Positions 26,745-33,438 of a stretch of DNA of 64,000 nt are shown here, one piece after another. Numbering within the stretch: the stretch's first letter is position 1; every line of letters begins with the position of its first letter. The stretch lies in NCBI GenBank assembly GCA_023392615.1, contig JAEVYT010000021.1:186001-250000 (forward strand), read 5' to 3'. This DNA comes from Bacillota bacterium (GTDB lineage Bacteria; Bacillota; Clostridia; Lachnospirales; Lachnospiraceae). The position numbers were made by a program, and so were the translations under genes. The notes beneath the pieces were generated by a model. The model was not told where the DNA came from. It was given only the letters and a program-made list of their open reading frames with translations, and made no database searches.

Positions 26745-27701
26745 TTATTCGCCTACCATTCCGTCTCCATCTCTATCATCCATGTATTTATACAACCAAT
26801 GATTGGAGCGGATTGGCATAGAGAATCCGGCTGATTTAGCTTCTGCTATCGTAACTTTACCATTTCCGTTTGTATCTATCTTAGCTAGTTCAGCGCTTTC
26901 ATTAAATCCTTTTTTAGGAGGAGATGTTTTTGCAGGCTTTGGAGTAGGAGTATTATTTACTACATCTGGATTAACATTTTTAAACTCATCAACAATCTTT
27001 TTACCTTTCAATATATATTCATACTTATATTTTGATGGTATCTGAGTTTTCGTATCTGGGTATGTAATAGTAGCCACGAATTTATCACAACCACCGGCAT
27101 CTCTAATAACCTTTTCCATGTATGCTTGATCACCATGTCTGTTTAAAGTACTATTTTGCGGAGTTATATTATAGGCATTAGACACACCTCCGAGTGAATC
27201 TGCAATTACATGACCCTGATCTAAATCCTTTAGCTCAGTTCCAGGTACATTCGCTTCATCAGGATAATATCTACCTGAGGAGGTTACTTTCTCGGTTTTA
27301 TCATTTTGTAAAGTGACTTTTTCAGCGATAACATAAGCGAGCTGTCCATATTTATTAGTTAAACCCCAGTAGACTCTATTTCCAAAGCCTATATCAACTG
27401 CAACATTTGGCTGTCTTTCTCCGGACATATTACCTCCGTCGACTTTAATGATCTTATAGGATTTTCCATCATATTTATAATAATCACTATTATCCGAAGA
27501 GGATTGTGCTGGCTTGGTAGTAATGCTAGGTTTTTGAGTAGGTTTTAAGGTAACAGGTGGTAATGTAAGAGAAGGTGCTAATGTTATGGTAGAAGTAGGA
27601 GAGGGACTATTAGATTTAGTACTAGTGTCAGCACTACATGCCATAAGAGATGCTACCATCACCAAAAGAAGCAAAGTATTTATTATTTTATTTTTTTGCA
27701 T
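26745..27701 (-). CDS. Secreted lipoprotein DNA/RNA non-specific endonuclease with EF-hand-like tail
   Basis: 318 residues from the ATG at 27701, which has AAAGGAG 9 nt upstream; an ATG at 27725 is an alternative. A lipoprotein signal ends in the lipobox LMAC. A Pro-Thr-Ser-rich spacer leads to an Endonuclea_NS_2-like domain with the catalytic-type motif DQGHVIADSLGG and NITPQNSTLNRHG. The C terminus carries Ca-binding loops DTNGNGKVT and DRDGDGMVG. The product should be a surface-anchored nuclease. It is the third gene of the leftward lysogenic operon, so it would be made by the lysogen (lysogenic conversion, inferred). Confidence 0.85.
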   Translation of the reverse strand: MQKNKIINTLLLLVMVASLMACSADTSTKSNSPSPTSTITLAPSLTLPPVTLKPTQKPSITTKPAQSSSDNSDYYKYDGKSYKIIKVDGGNMSGERQPNVAVDIGFGNRVYWGLTNKYGQLAYVIAEKVTLQNDKTEKVTSSGRYYPDEANVPGTELKDLDQGHVIADSLGGVSNAYNITPQNSTLNRHGDQAYMEKVIRDAGGCDKFVATITYPDTKTQIPSKYKYEYILKGKKIVDEFKNVNPDVVNNTPTPKPAKTSPPKKGFNESAELAKIDTNGNGKVTIAEAKSAGFSMPIRSNHWLYKYMDDRDGDGMVGE

Positions 27702-27728
27702 TAAATTATTCTCCTTTCGTTTCAATAA

Positions 27729-28424
27729 TTATAGACCTCCATATAGCCAATGGCTTTCAGCTATCTTAAAATCTATACTCGGTTCATTGTCACATATAGA
27801 TTTATCGTTAGGGTTTATACATTCTGGGCAAATGTGGCTGTCTGAATTATATATTTCAGATCCACAGTAAGCGCAGGTATTAATTTTATAAACAAAGCAA
27901 TTAGCTTCATCTTTATAGAAATGTGAATACATAGCCTTGTCCAATACATTCATTTTATGTATTACGGTTCTTCGATGCCACCGCCGATAATCGTCAAAAG
28001 CATATAGTGCAGCTTCTTGTGATAGATGAAAAAGTTTCACAACATCATTTTGATTTTTACATCTCGAATAATGAATTGCTATTCTTGGAGCAAGAAAATG
28101 GCTTGCAAATACATCTGCCTCTTTTTCTTGAATTTCTAAATTTGAATTAGTATGTTCTAGAATGATATGTCCTAATTCATGTGCTAGTGAAAACCTAGTC
28201 CGTCCTAAAGGTTTATTATCATTATAGTAAATAGTATTTTTCAATTTAAAAGCATCATCACTATATAATAAGCATTGTTCTTTTTTCTTAGGTTTCTGCT
28301 CAGAATACTTTTTGATTTTCATACCGCATAACTCTAGAAGTTCAAAACAGTTAATTGGGAATGAATGAACGTTGTATTTTATATAGGTGTCTATAATTGC
28401 TAAATCTATATGGTTAAAATCCAT
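27729..28424 (-). CDS. ImmA/IrrE-family metallopeptidase
   Basis: 231 residues. The zinc protease motif HELGH is at 82-86, with a downstream EADVFASHFLAP glutamate as third ligand, both typical of ImmA/IrrE proteins that cleave phage or ICE repressors during induction. The C terminus adds a zinc-ribbon (CAYCGSE...HICPEC). It starts 16 nt after the repressor gene with ACAGGAG, so it probably acts on that repressor. No LexA-type self-cleavage domain is needed in this arrangement. Confidence 0.88.
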   Translation of the reverse strand: MDFNHIDLAIIDTYIKYNVHSFPINCFELLELCGMKIKKYSEQKPKKKEQCLLYSDDAFKLKNTIYYNDNKPLGRTRFSLAHELGHIILEHTNSNLEIQEKEADVFASHFLAPRIAIHYSRCKNQNDVVKLFHLSQEAALYAFDDYRRWHRRTVIHKMNVLDKAMYSHFYKDEANCFVYKINTCAYCGSEIYNSDSHICPECINPNDKSICDNEPSIDFKIAESHWLYGGL

Positions 28425-28440
28425 AAATTACTCCTGTAAA

Positions 28441-28929
28441 CTAATCCTCGTCGTCTTCATCATACATTGTAGAAATAAATTCAATGGCTTCTTCTCTGGA
28501 TAATTTTTTACCGTTACGAGCAACCAATGATCGAATGTCTTCCTCAGTAGGAATATATTTCTTGTTTTGGGGCAATGTGGATTGCTCTTGTTGTGACTTA
28601 GTGCATCGATTATATTCCATGTCTAAAACAGTATCTACAGTATGTCTTCCCTTATTATCTATTGAGCGATATTTATTTATATGTACAATTTCTTGCTCAG
28701 AATAGACATTAGCATCTTTATTGTTATCATTTAAACCAATGAGATCATCTCCACTCACCCCAAGAACACTTATTATTTTTTTGATTATTGGCACTCCTGG
28801 TTCCCTATTTCCGCTTTCATATAAAGAATATGTTGATTTAGCTACACCTATTTTTTCAGCTACTTCTTTCTGAGACAACCCTTTTGATAAACGGGCCTCT
28901 TTCAAATTTTCATGAAATTCTGCATTCAT
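28441..28929 (-). CDS. CI-like XRE-family repressor
   Basis: 162 residues from the ATG at 28929 (AGGAGG 7 nt upstream); upstream in-frame codons overlap the operators and are rejected. Residues about 5-65 form an XRE helix-turn-helix (LSKGLSQKEVAEKIGVAKSTYSLYESG). The rest is charged and helical and lacks a LexA/S24 protease domain, consistent with inactivation by the adjacent ImmA/IrrE protease. It is driven by a perfect leftward promoter and should bind the three 17-bp operators. Confidence 0.88.
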   Translation of the reverse strand: MNAEFHENLKEARLSKGLSQKEVAEKIGVAKSTYSLYESGNREPGVPIIKKIISVLGVSGDDLIGLNDNNKDANVYSEQEIVHINKYRSIDNKGRHTVDTVLDMEYNRCTKSQQEQSTLPQNKKYIPTEEDIRSLVARNGKKLSREEAIEFISTMYDEDDED

Positions 28930-28951
28930 CTTTATACCTCCTATTAATTTG

Positions 28952-28980
28952 ATTATAGTTGTGGTTCCGAAATATGTCAA
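28952..28980 (-). promoter_or_regulatory. Leftward lysogeny promoter
   Basis: On the minus strand TTGACA (28980-28975), 17 nt, TATAAT (28957-28952): both hexamers are perfect consensus. It reads into the repressor, ImmA/IrrE, nuclease, small protein and integrase. The degenerate operator at 28987-29003 lies just upstream of its -35. Confidence 0.85.
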
Positions 28981-28986
28981 TAAAAA

Positions 28987-29003
28987 GTTTGCAAAATGAA
29001 AAC
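28987..29003. promoter_or_regulatory. Repressor operator 3 (degenerate)
   Basis: GTTTGCAAAATGAAAAC, a 17-bp degenerate copy of the palindrome at 29059-29075. It lies 6 nt upstream of the leftward -35, the place for activation or autoregulation. Confidence 0.6.
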
Positions 29004-29020
29004 TATTAATAAAAATATGA

Positions 29021-29049
29021 TTGACAAGTTTGCATAATGCAATTATAAT
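29021..29049 (+). promoter_or_regulatory. Rightward early promoter
   Basis: TTGACA (29021-29026), 17 nt, TATAAT (29044-29049): perfect consensus. The spacer is filled by an operator copy, so repressor binding would block RNA polymerase. It reads into the Cro-like gene. Confidence 0.88.
29028..29044. promoter_or_regulatory. Repressor operator 2
   Basis: GTTTGCATAATGCAATT, 15 of 17 positions as in operator 1, sitting exactly between the -35 and -10 of the rightward early promoter. Confidence 0.8.
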
Positions 29050-29058
29050 AAAATAAAA

Positions 29059-29075
29059 GTTTGCATAATGCAAAC
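29059..29075. promoter_or_regulatory. Repressor operator 1 (perfect palindrome)
   Basis: GTTTGCAT-A-ATGCAAAC, a perfect 17-bp dyad just downstream of the rightward start site. Centres of the three operators are spaced 31 and 41 bp apart, close to three and four helical turns, so bound dimers would face the same side of the DNA. Confidence 0.85.
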
Positions 29076-29097
29076 ACACAAAGAAAGGAGAGTAGTT

Positions 29098-29304
29098 ATG
29101 TTCAGAAACTTAGAAGCAGAACAGGCTAGATATGGTCTTACTAATCAAGTGGTAGCAAAACAATTAGGTATATCGAGAGTGTCTTATGAAAACAAAAAGA
29201 GGACAGGTAAGTTTACCACATTCGAAATTAAAATCTTATGCAAGTTGTTTAATCGGAAATTTGATTATTTATTCGAAACGCAAGAAGAAAAGAAAACAGG
29301 ATAG
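29098..29304 (+). CDS. Cro-like helix-turn-helix protein
   Basis: 68 residues from the ATG at 29098, with AAGGAG 8 nt upstream; the upstream in-frame ATG at 29068 lies inside operator 1 and is rejected. It contains an HTH (LTNQVVAKQLGISRVSYENKKRTGKF) and little else. As first gene of the rightward early transcript, opposite the repressor, it most likely acts as the Cro-type antagonist. Confidence 0.8.
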   Translation: MFRNLEAEQARYGLTNQVVAKQLGISRVSYENKKRTGKFTTFEIKILCKLFNRKFDYLFETQEEKKTG

Positions 29305-29315
29305 GGGGTGAGAGG

Positions 29316-29375
29316 ATGGATATAAATATTGTGAAGATTGATGAAAGGATAAGCACAATCATTAATGGAATTTAA
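29316..29375 (+). CDS. Possible 19-residue peptide
   Basis: An ATG behind GGGGGTGA opens a 19-codon frame (MDINIVKIDERISTIINGI) 11 nt after the Cro-like gene. It could be a real small protein or chance. Nothing is known of such a peptide. Confidence 0.3.
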   Translation: MDINIVKIDERISTIINGI

Positions 29376-29389
29376 ATTCCTGTTTCAGA

Positions 29390-29420
29390 TTAAAAGCTCC
29401 GCCTCGGTTGAAACGGAGCC
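29390..29420 (-). terminator. Terminator of the leftward gene at 29440-30036
   Basis: On the minus strand GGCTCCG and CGGAGC pair around a 12-nt loop and are followed by TTTTAAT. It lies 20 nt after the stop of the leftward gene, insulating the Cro-like region. Confidence 0.7.
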
Positions 29421-29439
29421 TGTGATTAAACTATAGGAA

Positions 29440-30036
29440 CTATAAATGTATTTGACTTGTCAGCCAGCTTAACAGGGTGGAAGTTATAGAACTAGTAATC
29501 CATGAATTTCGTTCCATTACTTCTGAGAATTTTGAGAATAAACCTTTGCTAACAGGGACTTGATTATTAACGATCATTTCAAGCAGTGTAATTATATTCT
29601 GAAGTTCTTCTTTATCAGACGAATTAGAAGTTTCGATTTGCTCCTTGGCTTGGTTAATGGAGTCATTGTAATGTATGCTTACATGTTCTTGGGTTCCTAT
29701 TACAGAACCATAGGCATTTTGGATGTTAAAAACTGGATTGTTTTGTTGCATAGACTTTTGGTATTCGACACTTGACAGATAATATGCATTTAAGCTGTGA
29801 GGTGACTTAAGAAAAACGGTTGTTATTGTATCGGTAATATAAAAGCGCTCTCCAAAAGGATTGATCACCCAATCACCGGATTTTACATCTGAACTTGGCA
29901 TAAAACCAATATAGGATTTGCCGGAGGCCTGTTCATGGTTTGGAAGTCCATCAATCTCAGCAACAATGTTATTATTTCTTTCAATTTGATACTTTTGTCC
30001 GGAGCGTTTTATAAAACCTTCAAATGAATTACGCAT
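29440..30036 (-). CDS. Unknown leftward prophage protein with C-terminal hydrophobic segment
   Basis: 198 residues. The N-terminal 90 residues are beta-rich with a GDWVINPFGERFYITD motif; the middle is polar and has NAYGSVIGTQEHVSIHYNDS, a pattern seen in small phage proteins of unknown role. The last 20 residues (SITSTLLSWLTSQI) form a hydrophobic helix. It has its own promoter and terminator and runs against the early genes, so it is probably expressed in the lysogen. A superinfection-exclusion role is a guess. AAAGGAG precedes the ATG. Confidence 0.65.
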   Translation of the reverse strand: MRNSFEGFIKRSGQKYQIERNNNIVAEIDGLPNHEQASGKSYIGFMPSSDVKSGDWVINPFGERFYITDTITTVFLKSPHSLNAYYLSSVEYQKSMQQNNPVFNIQNAYGSVIGTQEHVSIHYNDSINQAKEQIETSNSSDKEELQNIITLLEMIVNNQVPVSKGLFSKFSEVMERNSWITSSITSTLLSWLTSQIHL

Positions 30037-30083
30037 TAGTATTTTCTCCTTTCTTATGTGTTCTGGTTGGTACTCTTACCTTA

Positions 30084-30112
30084 AGTATATGAGAAAAGGA
30101 AGAAATATGCAA
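30084..30112 (-). promoter_or_regulatory. Promoter of the leftward gene at 29440-30036
   Basis: On the minus strand TTGCAT (30112-30107), 17 nt, TATACT (30089-30084). Its -35 region (ATTGCATATTTCT) is nearly the same as that of the other isolated leftward gene's promoter at 31047-31075. Confidence 0.65.
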
Positions 30113-30151
30113 TAAAAAAGAAGGGGAGAATGTGTCTTTAGTATTAAAAAG

Positions 30152-30182
30152 AAAAAAGCACCATCCCCTTTATGAGGATGGT
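30152..30182 (-). terminator. Leftward terminator-like hairpin
   Basis: On the minus strand ACCATCC (30182-30176) pairs with GGATGGT (30166-30160) and is followed by GC and a T-rich run TTTTTTCTTTTT. It would stop leftward read-through from the gene at 30614-31000 before the next leftward unit. Confidence 0.55.
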
Positions 30183-30220
30183 CAAATAGCCATTAATATT
30201 AGCAAAGCGAGGGTAATTAG

Positions 30221-30448
30221 ATGAAGTTAGCCGTAGGGATGAATGAAGCTGCAGAACTTTGTGATGTTTCTCCACAGCTTATTCGGCAATGGTGTACCAG
30301 TGGAGTACTTCCTTATATGCGTGTAGGAAGTAAGTTCATTGTGAGGACAGATTCGCTAGATGAGTTTCTTAGAATTAACGAAGGAAAAGATCTGAAAGAG
30401 TTTGATACCTTAAATAAGCCGGGGTGTCAGACGAATAAAACTGCTTAG
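30221..30448 (+). CDS. Excisionase-like / MerR-type helix-turn-helix protein
   Basis: 75 residues with a winged HTH_17 motif (MNEAAELCDVSPQLIRQWCTSGVLPYMRVGSKFIVRTDSLDEFL). Such small proteins serve as excisionases or DNA-bending regulators in Firmicutes phages. Its position early in the rightward transcript fits a recombination directionality factor, though it is 4 kb from int. GCGAGGG precedes the ATG. Confidence 0.7.
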   Translation: MKLAVGMNEAAELCDVSPQLIRQWCTSGVLPYMRVGSKFIVRTDSLDEFLRINEGKDLKEFDTLNKPGCQTNKTA

Positions 30449-30471
30449 TCGGCGGAAAGGAGGACAAACAC

Positions 30472-30654
30472 ATCTGGATATCAAAGAAGAAATTCAAAAC
30501 TTTAGAGAAGAGAATTGCTGACCTTGAAGAGCAAGTTCAAAGTCAGCAGAAATATTTGAGTGAATTGATTGATGTTTTGGTAGAAAGCAATGAAATTATG
30601 ATGAAAAAAGGGTCTACTCTTGACAGTCATAGATATCAAAACCGATGCGTCTAG
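30472..30654 (+). CDS. 60-residue coiled-coil protein with apparent ATC start
   Basis: A strong AAAGGAGG (30456-30463) is followed 8 nt later by ATC (30472), opening an uninterrupted 60-codon frame (WISKKKFKTLEKRIADLEEQ...), with coiled-coil heptads and a basic tail. There is no in-frame ATG, GTG or TTG near the site. ATC starts are rare but known for some genes. The 3-prime end overlaps the convergent leftward gene by 41 nt. Confidence 0.5.
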   Translation: MWISKKKFKTLEKRIADLEEQVQSQQKYLSELIDVLVESNEIMMKKGSTLDSHRYQNRCV

Positions 30655-31000
30655 CTGGTTCCTCGGGCTCAGCTTTTGGTGAAGACATTAACATAAAACT
30701 CAACTGATTTACATGTTGTATTAATTGGCAATACTGATTGTTTACATATCCATCAAATGTAATAAGGCTTGGATTAGCATAACCCATGCTTGTAACTTGC
30801 ATTAGAATGCTTTGACCAAATGACGCTAATTGAATGCATACTTCGTGTTCGTCATCAAGACTATCTTGAAATTCTTTAATGTATTCACAAAGGATTTCAT
30901 ATTGACGGTCAGCAAGATGATGATTTCTAACTTCAATAGGTTCAAAATTTGGGATTAAAGACTTTGGAAAATTTAAATTAGATAATCCATCTAGGGACAT
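30614..31000 (-). CDS. Leftward prophage protein, DUF6173-like
   Basis: 128 residues from the ATG at 31000 (AAAGGAG 8 nt upstream; a start at 31018 would include the binding site). The core VTSMGYANPSLITFDGYVNNQ and LIQHVNQLSFMLMSSPK is similar to the DUF6173 family found in clostridial prophages, recalled by pattern. No catalytic residues are evident. It has its own promoter against the early direction, so it is likely expressed in the lysogen. Function unknown. Confidence 0.65.
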   Translation of the reverse strand: MSLDGLSNLNFPKSLIPNFEPIEVRNHHLADRQYEILCEYIKEFQDSLDDEHEVCIQLASFGQSILMQVTSMGYANPSLITFDGYVNNQYCQLIQHVNQLSFMLMSSPKAEPEEPARRIGFDIYDCQE

Positions 31001-31046
31001 AGCAAGATCTCCTTTCATATGTATTCCAGAGTCATCCGGTAATCAC

Positions 31047-31075
31047 ATTATAGAAGATTATGGGAGAATATGCAA
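31047..31075 (-). promoter_or_regulatory. Promoter of the leftward gene at 30614-31000
   Basis: On the minus strand TTGCAT (31075-31070), 17 nt, TATAAT (31052-31047). The -35 context TTTGCATATTCT resembles the promoter at 30084-30112 and one operator half-site. Confidence 0.7.
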
Positions 31076-31098
31076 ATTGAAAGGAGGGCAAGCAGAGA

Positions 31099-31323
31099 GT
31101 GAAGCTTTTGAAATTAATATCAAGCATCACACTAATAGGATCATTTTTGTACATATACGGCCAATACGGTTCGTTAGACTGTGACACAATAACAGTCAAT
31201 CAATTTATCATCAGAGGAGCAATCGGTCTAATTGTTTTATTTGGATCAGGAATACTCTTGATGAAATTAAAAAAAGAGCCTAACCGACCGCCATCGGAAA
31301 AGGCTCAAACCAAAATACACTAA
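31099..31323 (+). CDS. Small two-helix membrane protein
   Basis: 74 residues, GTG start behind AGGAGGG. Two hydrophobic helices (about 4-22 and 38-56) are joined by a short acidic loop; the tail is basic and polar. It lies among early genes, so it is unlikely to be a holin. Function unknown. Confidence 0.6.
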   Translation: MKLLKLISSITLIGSFLYIYGQYGSLDCDTITVNQFIIRGAIGLIVLFGSGILLMKLKKEPNRPPSEKAQTKIH

Positions 31324-31357
31324 GTGCATAATAGCACAGAAATGGAGGGCTTGCAAT

Positions 31358-31747
31358 ATGGCAAGAGGAATTACAAGAAAATTGGACGAGGTAGGAAGAG
31401 TCACAATTCCTATCGAAATGAGAAGAGAAACAGGAATTGACCGCGGAGTTAGAGCGGATCTGTATTTAGCGGATGGGGTAATATGCTTGAAAAAGGGTAA
31501 TGGCCGTAAAGTAGACGAGCTTGGAAGATATGTTCTACCTATGGAACTACGCAGAGCGTTCGGATGGGAACCTGGACAAGATATTGAAATGTATGTGGAA
31601 GGTGATGTACTTCACATTCGTAAAGATGGTTGTGAGTGGTGCGATGAAAGCAACAATCTTATCGAAGCAAATGGACATAAGTTATGCCCTGCATGTATTT
31701 CTAAAATTGTTAAGTCAGCAGCTCTGGTAATGGAGGGGATTGCATGA
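31358..31747 (+). CDS. Tandem SpoVT-AbrB DNA-binding protein with C-terminal zinc ribbon
   Basis: 129 residues. Two AbrB swapped-hairpin repeats follow each other: RKLDEVGRVTIPIEMRRETGI (about 6-50) and RKVDELGRYVLPMELRRAFG (about 51-90). The C terminus has CEWC...CPAC, a probable zinc site. Most AbrB proteins have one repeat per chain; here two are fused, so a monomer could form the fold alone. Likely an early transcription regulator. It overlaps the next gene by 4 nt (ATGA-type). Confidence 0.8.
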   Translation: MARGITRKLDEVGRVTIPIEMRRETGIDRGVRADLYLADGVICLKKGNGRKVDELGRYVLPMELRRAFGWEPGQDIEMYVEGDVLHIRKDGCEWCDESNNLIEANGHKLCPACISKIVKSAALVMEGIA

Positions 31748-32355
31748 TTAATAACCAGGTCAATCTAATCGGAATTATAACAAGCGAGTTTACATATGAC
31801 CATTCTGTTAAAGGAGAGGATTTTTATAAGTTCTTTCTTTCATCTATGAGAAAGAGCGAAAAGATTGATGAATTGCCGGTTATCATATCATCCAAGATTT
31901 TTGATGTTACAAGGGATATGAGAGGATATGAAGTAGAAGTCACAGGATCATTCAGAAGTTACGATCTTAGGGCAAACGGCAAACACAGAGTGTCGCTATA
32001 CGTATTCACAGACTACATCAGATTTACAAACGATTTAGACTACAATGAGGTTTTAATTGAAGGGTTTATATGCACTAAGCCTGTTTTAAGGACAACCCCA
32101 ATGGGAAGACAGCTGACGGACGTATGTATTGCGGTTAATCGTAAATTTAATAAATCGGATTATATCCCGGTAATCTTCTGGTCACGAAATGCAATTGAAG
32201 TATCCAATCAACCGGTAGGTACACAACTGAAGGTTAGAGGGAGATTACAGAGCAGGGTTTATACCAAGTACATAGATGATATACCAGAGGAGCGAATTGC
32301 TTATGAGGTATCAGCATCGAACTTGCAGGTGATCCATGAAACCGCTGCTGTATAA
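31744..32355 (+). CDS. Single-stranded DNA-binding protein with two OB folds
   Basis: 203 residues. Both halves look like OB folds: residues about 1-95 (VNLIGIITSEFTYDH...VEVTGSFRSYDL) and about 100-200 (NEVLIEGFICTKPVLRTTPMGRQLTDVCIAVNR...VRGRLQSR), the second clearly SSB-like. Single-copy phage SSBs usually have one OB fold, so this is a fused form. It protects ssDNA during replication by the downstream HUH and recombination genes. Confidence 0.75.
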   Translation: MINNQVNLIGIITSEFTYDHSVKGEDFYKFFLSSMRKSEKIDELPVIISSKIFDVTRDMRGYEVEVTGSFRSYDLRANGKHRVSLYVFTDYIRFTNDLDYNEVLIEGFICTKPVLRTTPMGRQLTDVCIAVNRKFNKSDYIPVIFWSRNAIEVSNQPVGTQLKVRGRLQSRVYTKYIDDIPEERIAYEVSASNLQVIHETAAV

Positions 32356-32512
32356 CGATGGGATTACAAAAGTAACGGACCCGTTTTGGCAATATACTTG
32401 TAGTTGTGGTCATGCCGGATGGAGTTTGACTAAGCCGGATCACTGTTCAAAGTGTCAATCTAAGAATATAAAAAGTTCGAATCCAAACATAAAAATAAGC
32501 CCGTCATCTTAG
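32336..32512 (+). CDS. 58-residue zinc-ribbon protein
   Basis: An ATG with CAGGTGAT upstream opens a 58-codon frame overlapping the SSB gene end by 20 nt. It contains CSCGHAGW...CSKCQS, a four-Cys zinc ribbon. The 3-prime end forms the left arm of the hairpin at 32499-32526. Function unknown; small zinc proteins are common in phage early regions. Confidence 0.6.
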   Translation: MKPLLYNDGITKVTDPFWQYTCSCGHAGWSLTKPDHCSKCQSKNIKSSNPNIKISPSS

Positions 32513-32526
32513 CAGAGATGGCGGGC
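32499..32526 (+). other. Strong hairpin before the replication gene
   Basis: GCCCGTCATC (32499-32508) pairs over 10 bp with GATGGCGGGC (32517-32526). A second arm pair, GTGCGCT (about 32537) with AGCGCAC (about 32570), follows. There is no T-run, so this 110-nt gap may be a regulatory leader or a replication-origin-like structure for the HUH protein, which is speculative. Confidence 0.45.
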
Positions 32527-32678
32527 GATTCAGCAGGTGCGCTGAACAAAATATTCTATAAATATTATAGCGCACTTATGGCAAAAAGTCAATAAAATAG
32601 CGGTGTTTTGCCCGCTTAACACACTTGATAAAAGTATTAACGAGCCGACAAGAGACTAATCAAAGGGGTTTTGAATTA

Positions 32679-33434
32679 GTGCCATATGTAAAGCGAATAA
32701 CTAAGGCAGGAAAGACAATAGAGGTAGAGTATTTTTACACCAGTAGGTATCAGAAAAAGGGTATCAAGAAGAGTGAGAAAATTAAGCCTACTCGAGAAGA
32801 ACAGAAGAAAGTCAATTCGCGGATAGCAGAAAGGAATCTCCGGATAATACTAAATGCAAATTTCAGGTATGGAGATCATCACATTGACATGGGATACATC
32901 AGAAAAAGAGGACAGGAGTACCGTACAAAAGAGCAGATGCGTAAGGATCTAGATGTTTTCCTAAGAGAGCTCCGGAAGGAATATCGAAAGGAAGGAATTG
33001 AACTGAAATATGTCCATGTTATGGAGATTGGAGAAAAAGGGTCCAGGCATCATCACTTAGTAATCAATCAAGGGGTAAGTACCCAAGCAATACAGAGATG
33101 CTGGAATAAGGCATACGAGGGAAACAGTTTTATATATTTTTCTCCATTAGATAAAAGCGGACAGTATAAAAAATTAGCAGCATATTTCATCAAGTACAGT
33201 GATAAGACAGTTGGTACCGAAAACGCTCTACAGGGCAAGCGCTGGAACAGTAGTAAAAACTTAATCCGGCCAGAACCGGAATATGAAATTGTAACTCATA
33301 GAAATTGGTTTAGGTGTGAAGCGAAGCCGTATAAAGGTTACTACCTTGATGATGAAACAATTCAAAGAGGCATCCATAGCCCCGAATATTACGGATATGG
33401 GTGGTTTAGATACACCATGGTTAGGAGGGAATAA
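32679..33434 (+). CDS. HUH-type replication initiation-like endonuclease
   Basis: 251 residues from GTG 32679, which has AAAGGGG upstream; a TTG at 32625 would add 18 residues but has no binding site. The HUH signature appears as GSRHHHLVIN (His-hydrophobic-His metal site), with a candidate Tyr nucleophile in LAAYFIKYSDK. This matches REP_ORF2/G2P-like rolling-circle proteins. Such enzymes nick one strand and bind its 5-prime end. In this prophage it is the only replication initiator seen; no DnaA-like, helicase or polymerase gene was found. Confidence 0.7.
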   Translation: MPYVKRITKAGKTIEVEYFYTSRYQKKGIKKSEKIKPTREEQKKVNSRIAERNLRIILNANFRYGDHHIDMGYIRKRGQEYRTKEQMRKDLDVFLRELRKEYRKEGIELKYVHVMEIGEKGSRHHHLVINQGVSTQAIQRCWNKAYEGNSFIYFSPLDKSGQYKKLAAYFIKYSDKTVGTENALQGKRWNSSKNLIRPEPEYEIVTHRNWFRCEAKPYKGYYLDDETIQRGIHSPEYYGYGWFRYTMVRRE

Positions 33435-33438
33435 AAAG

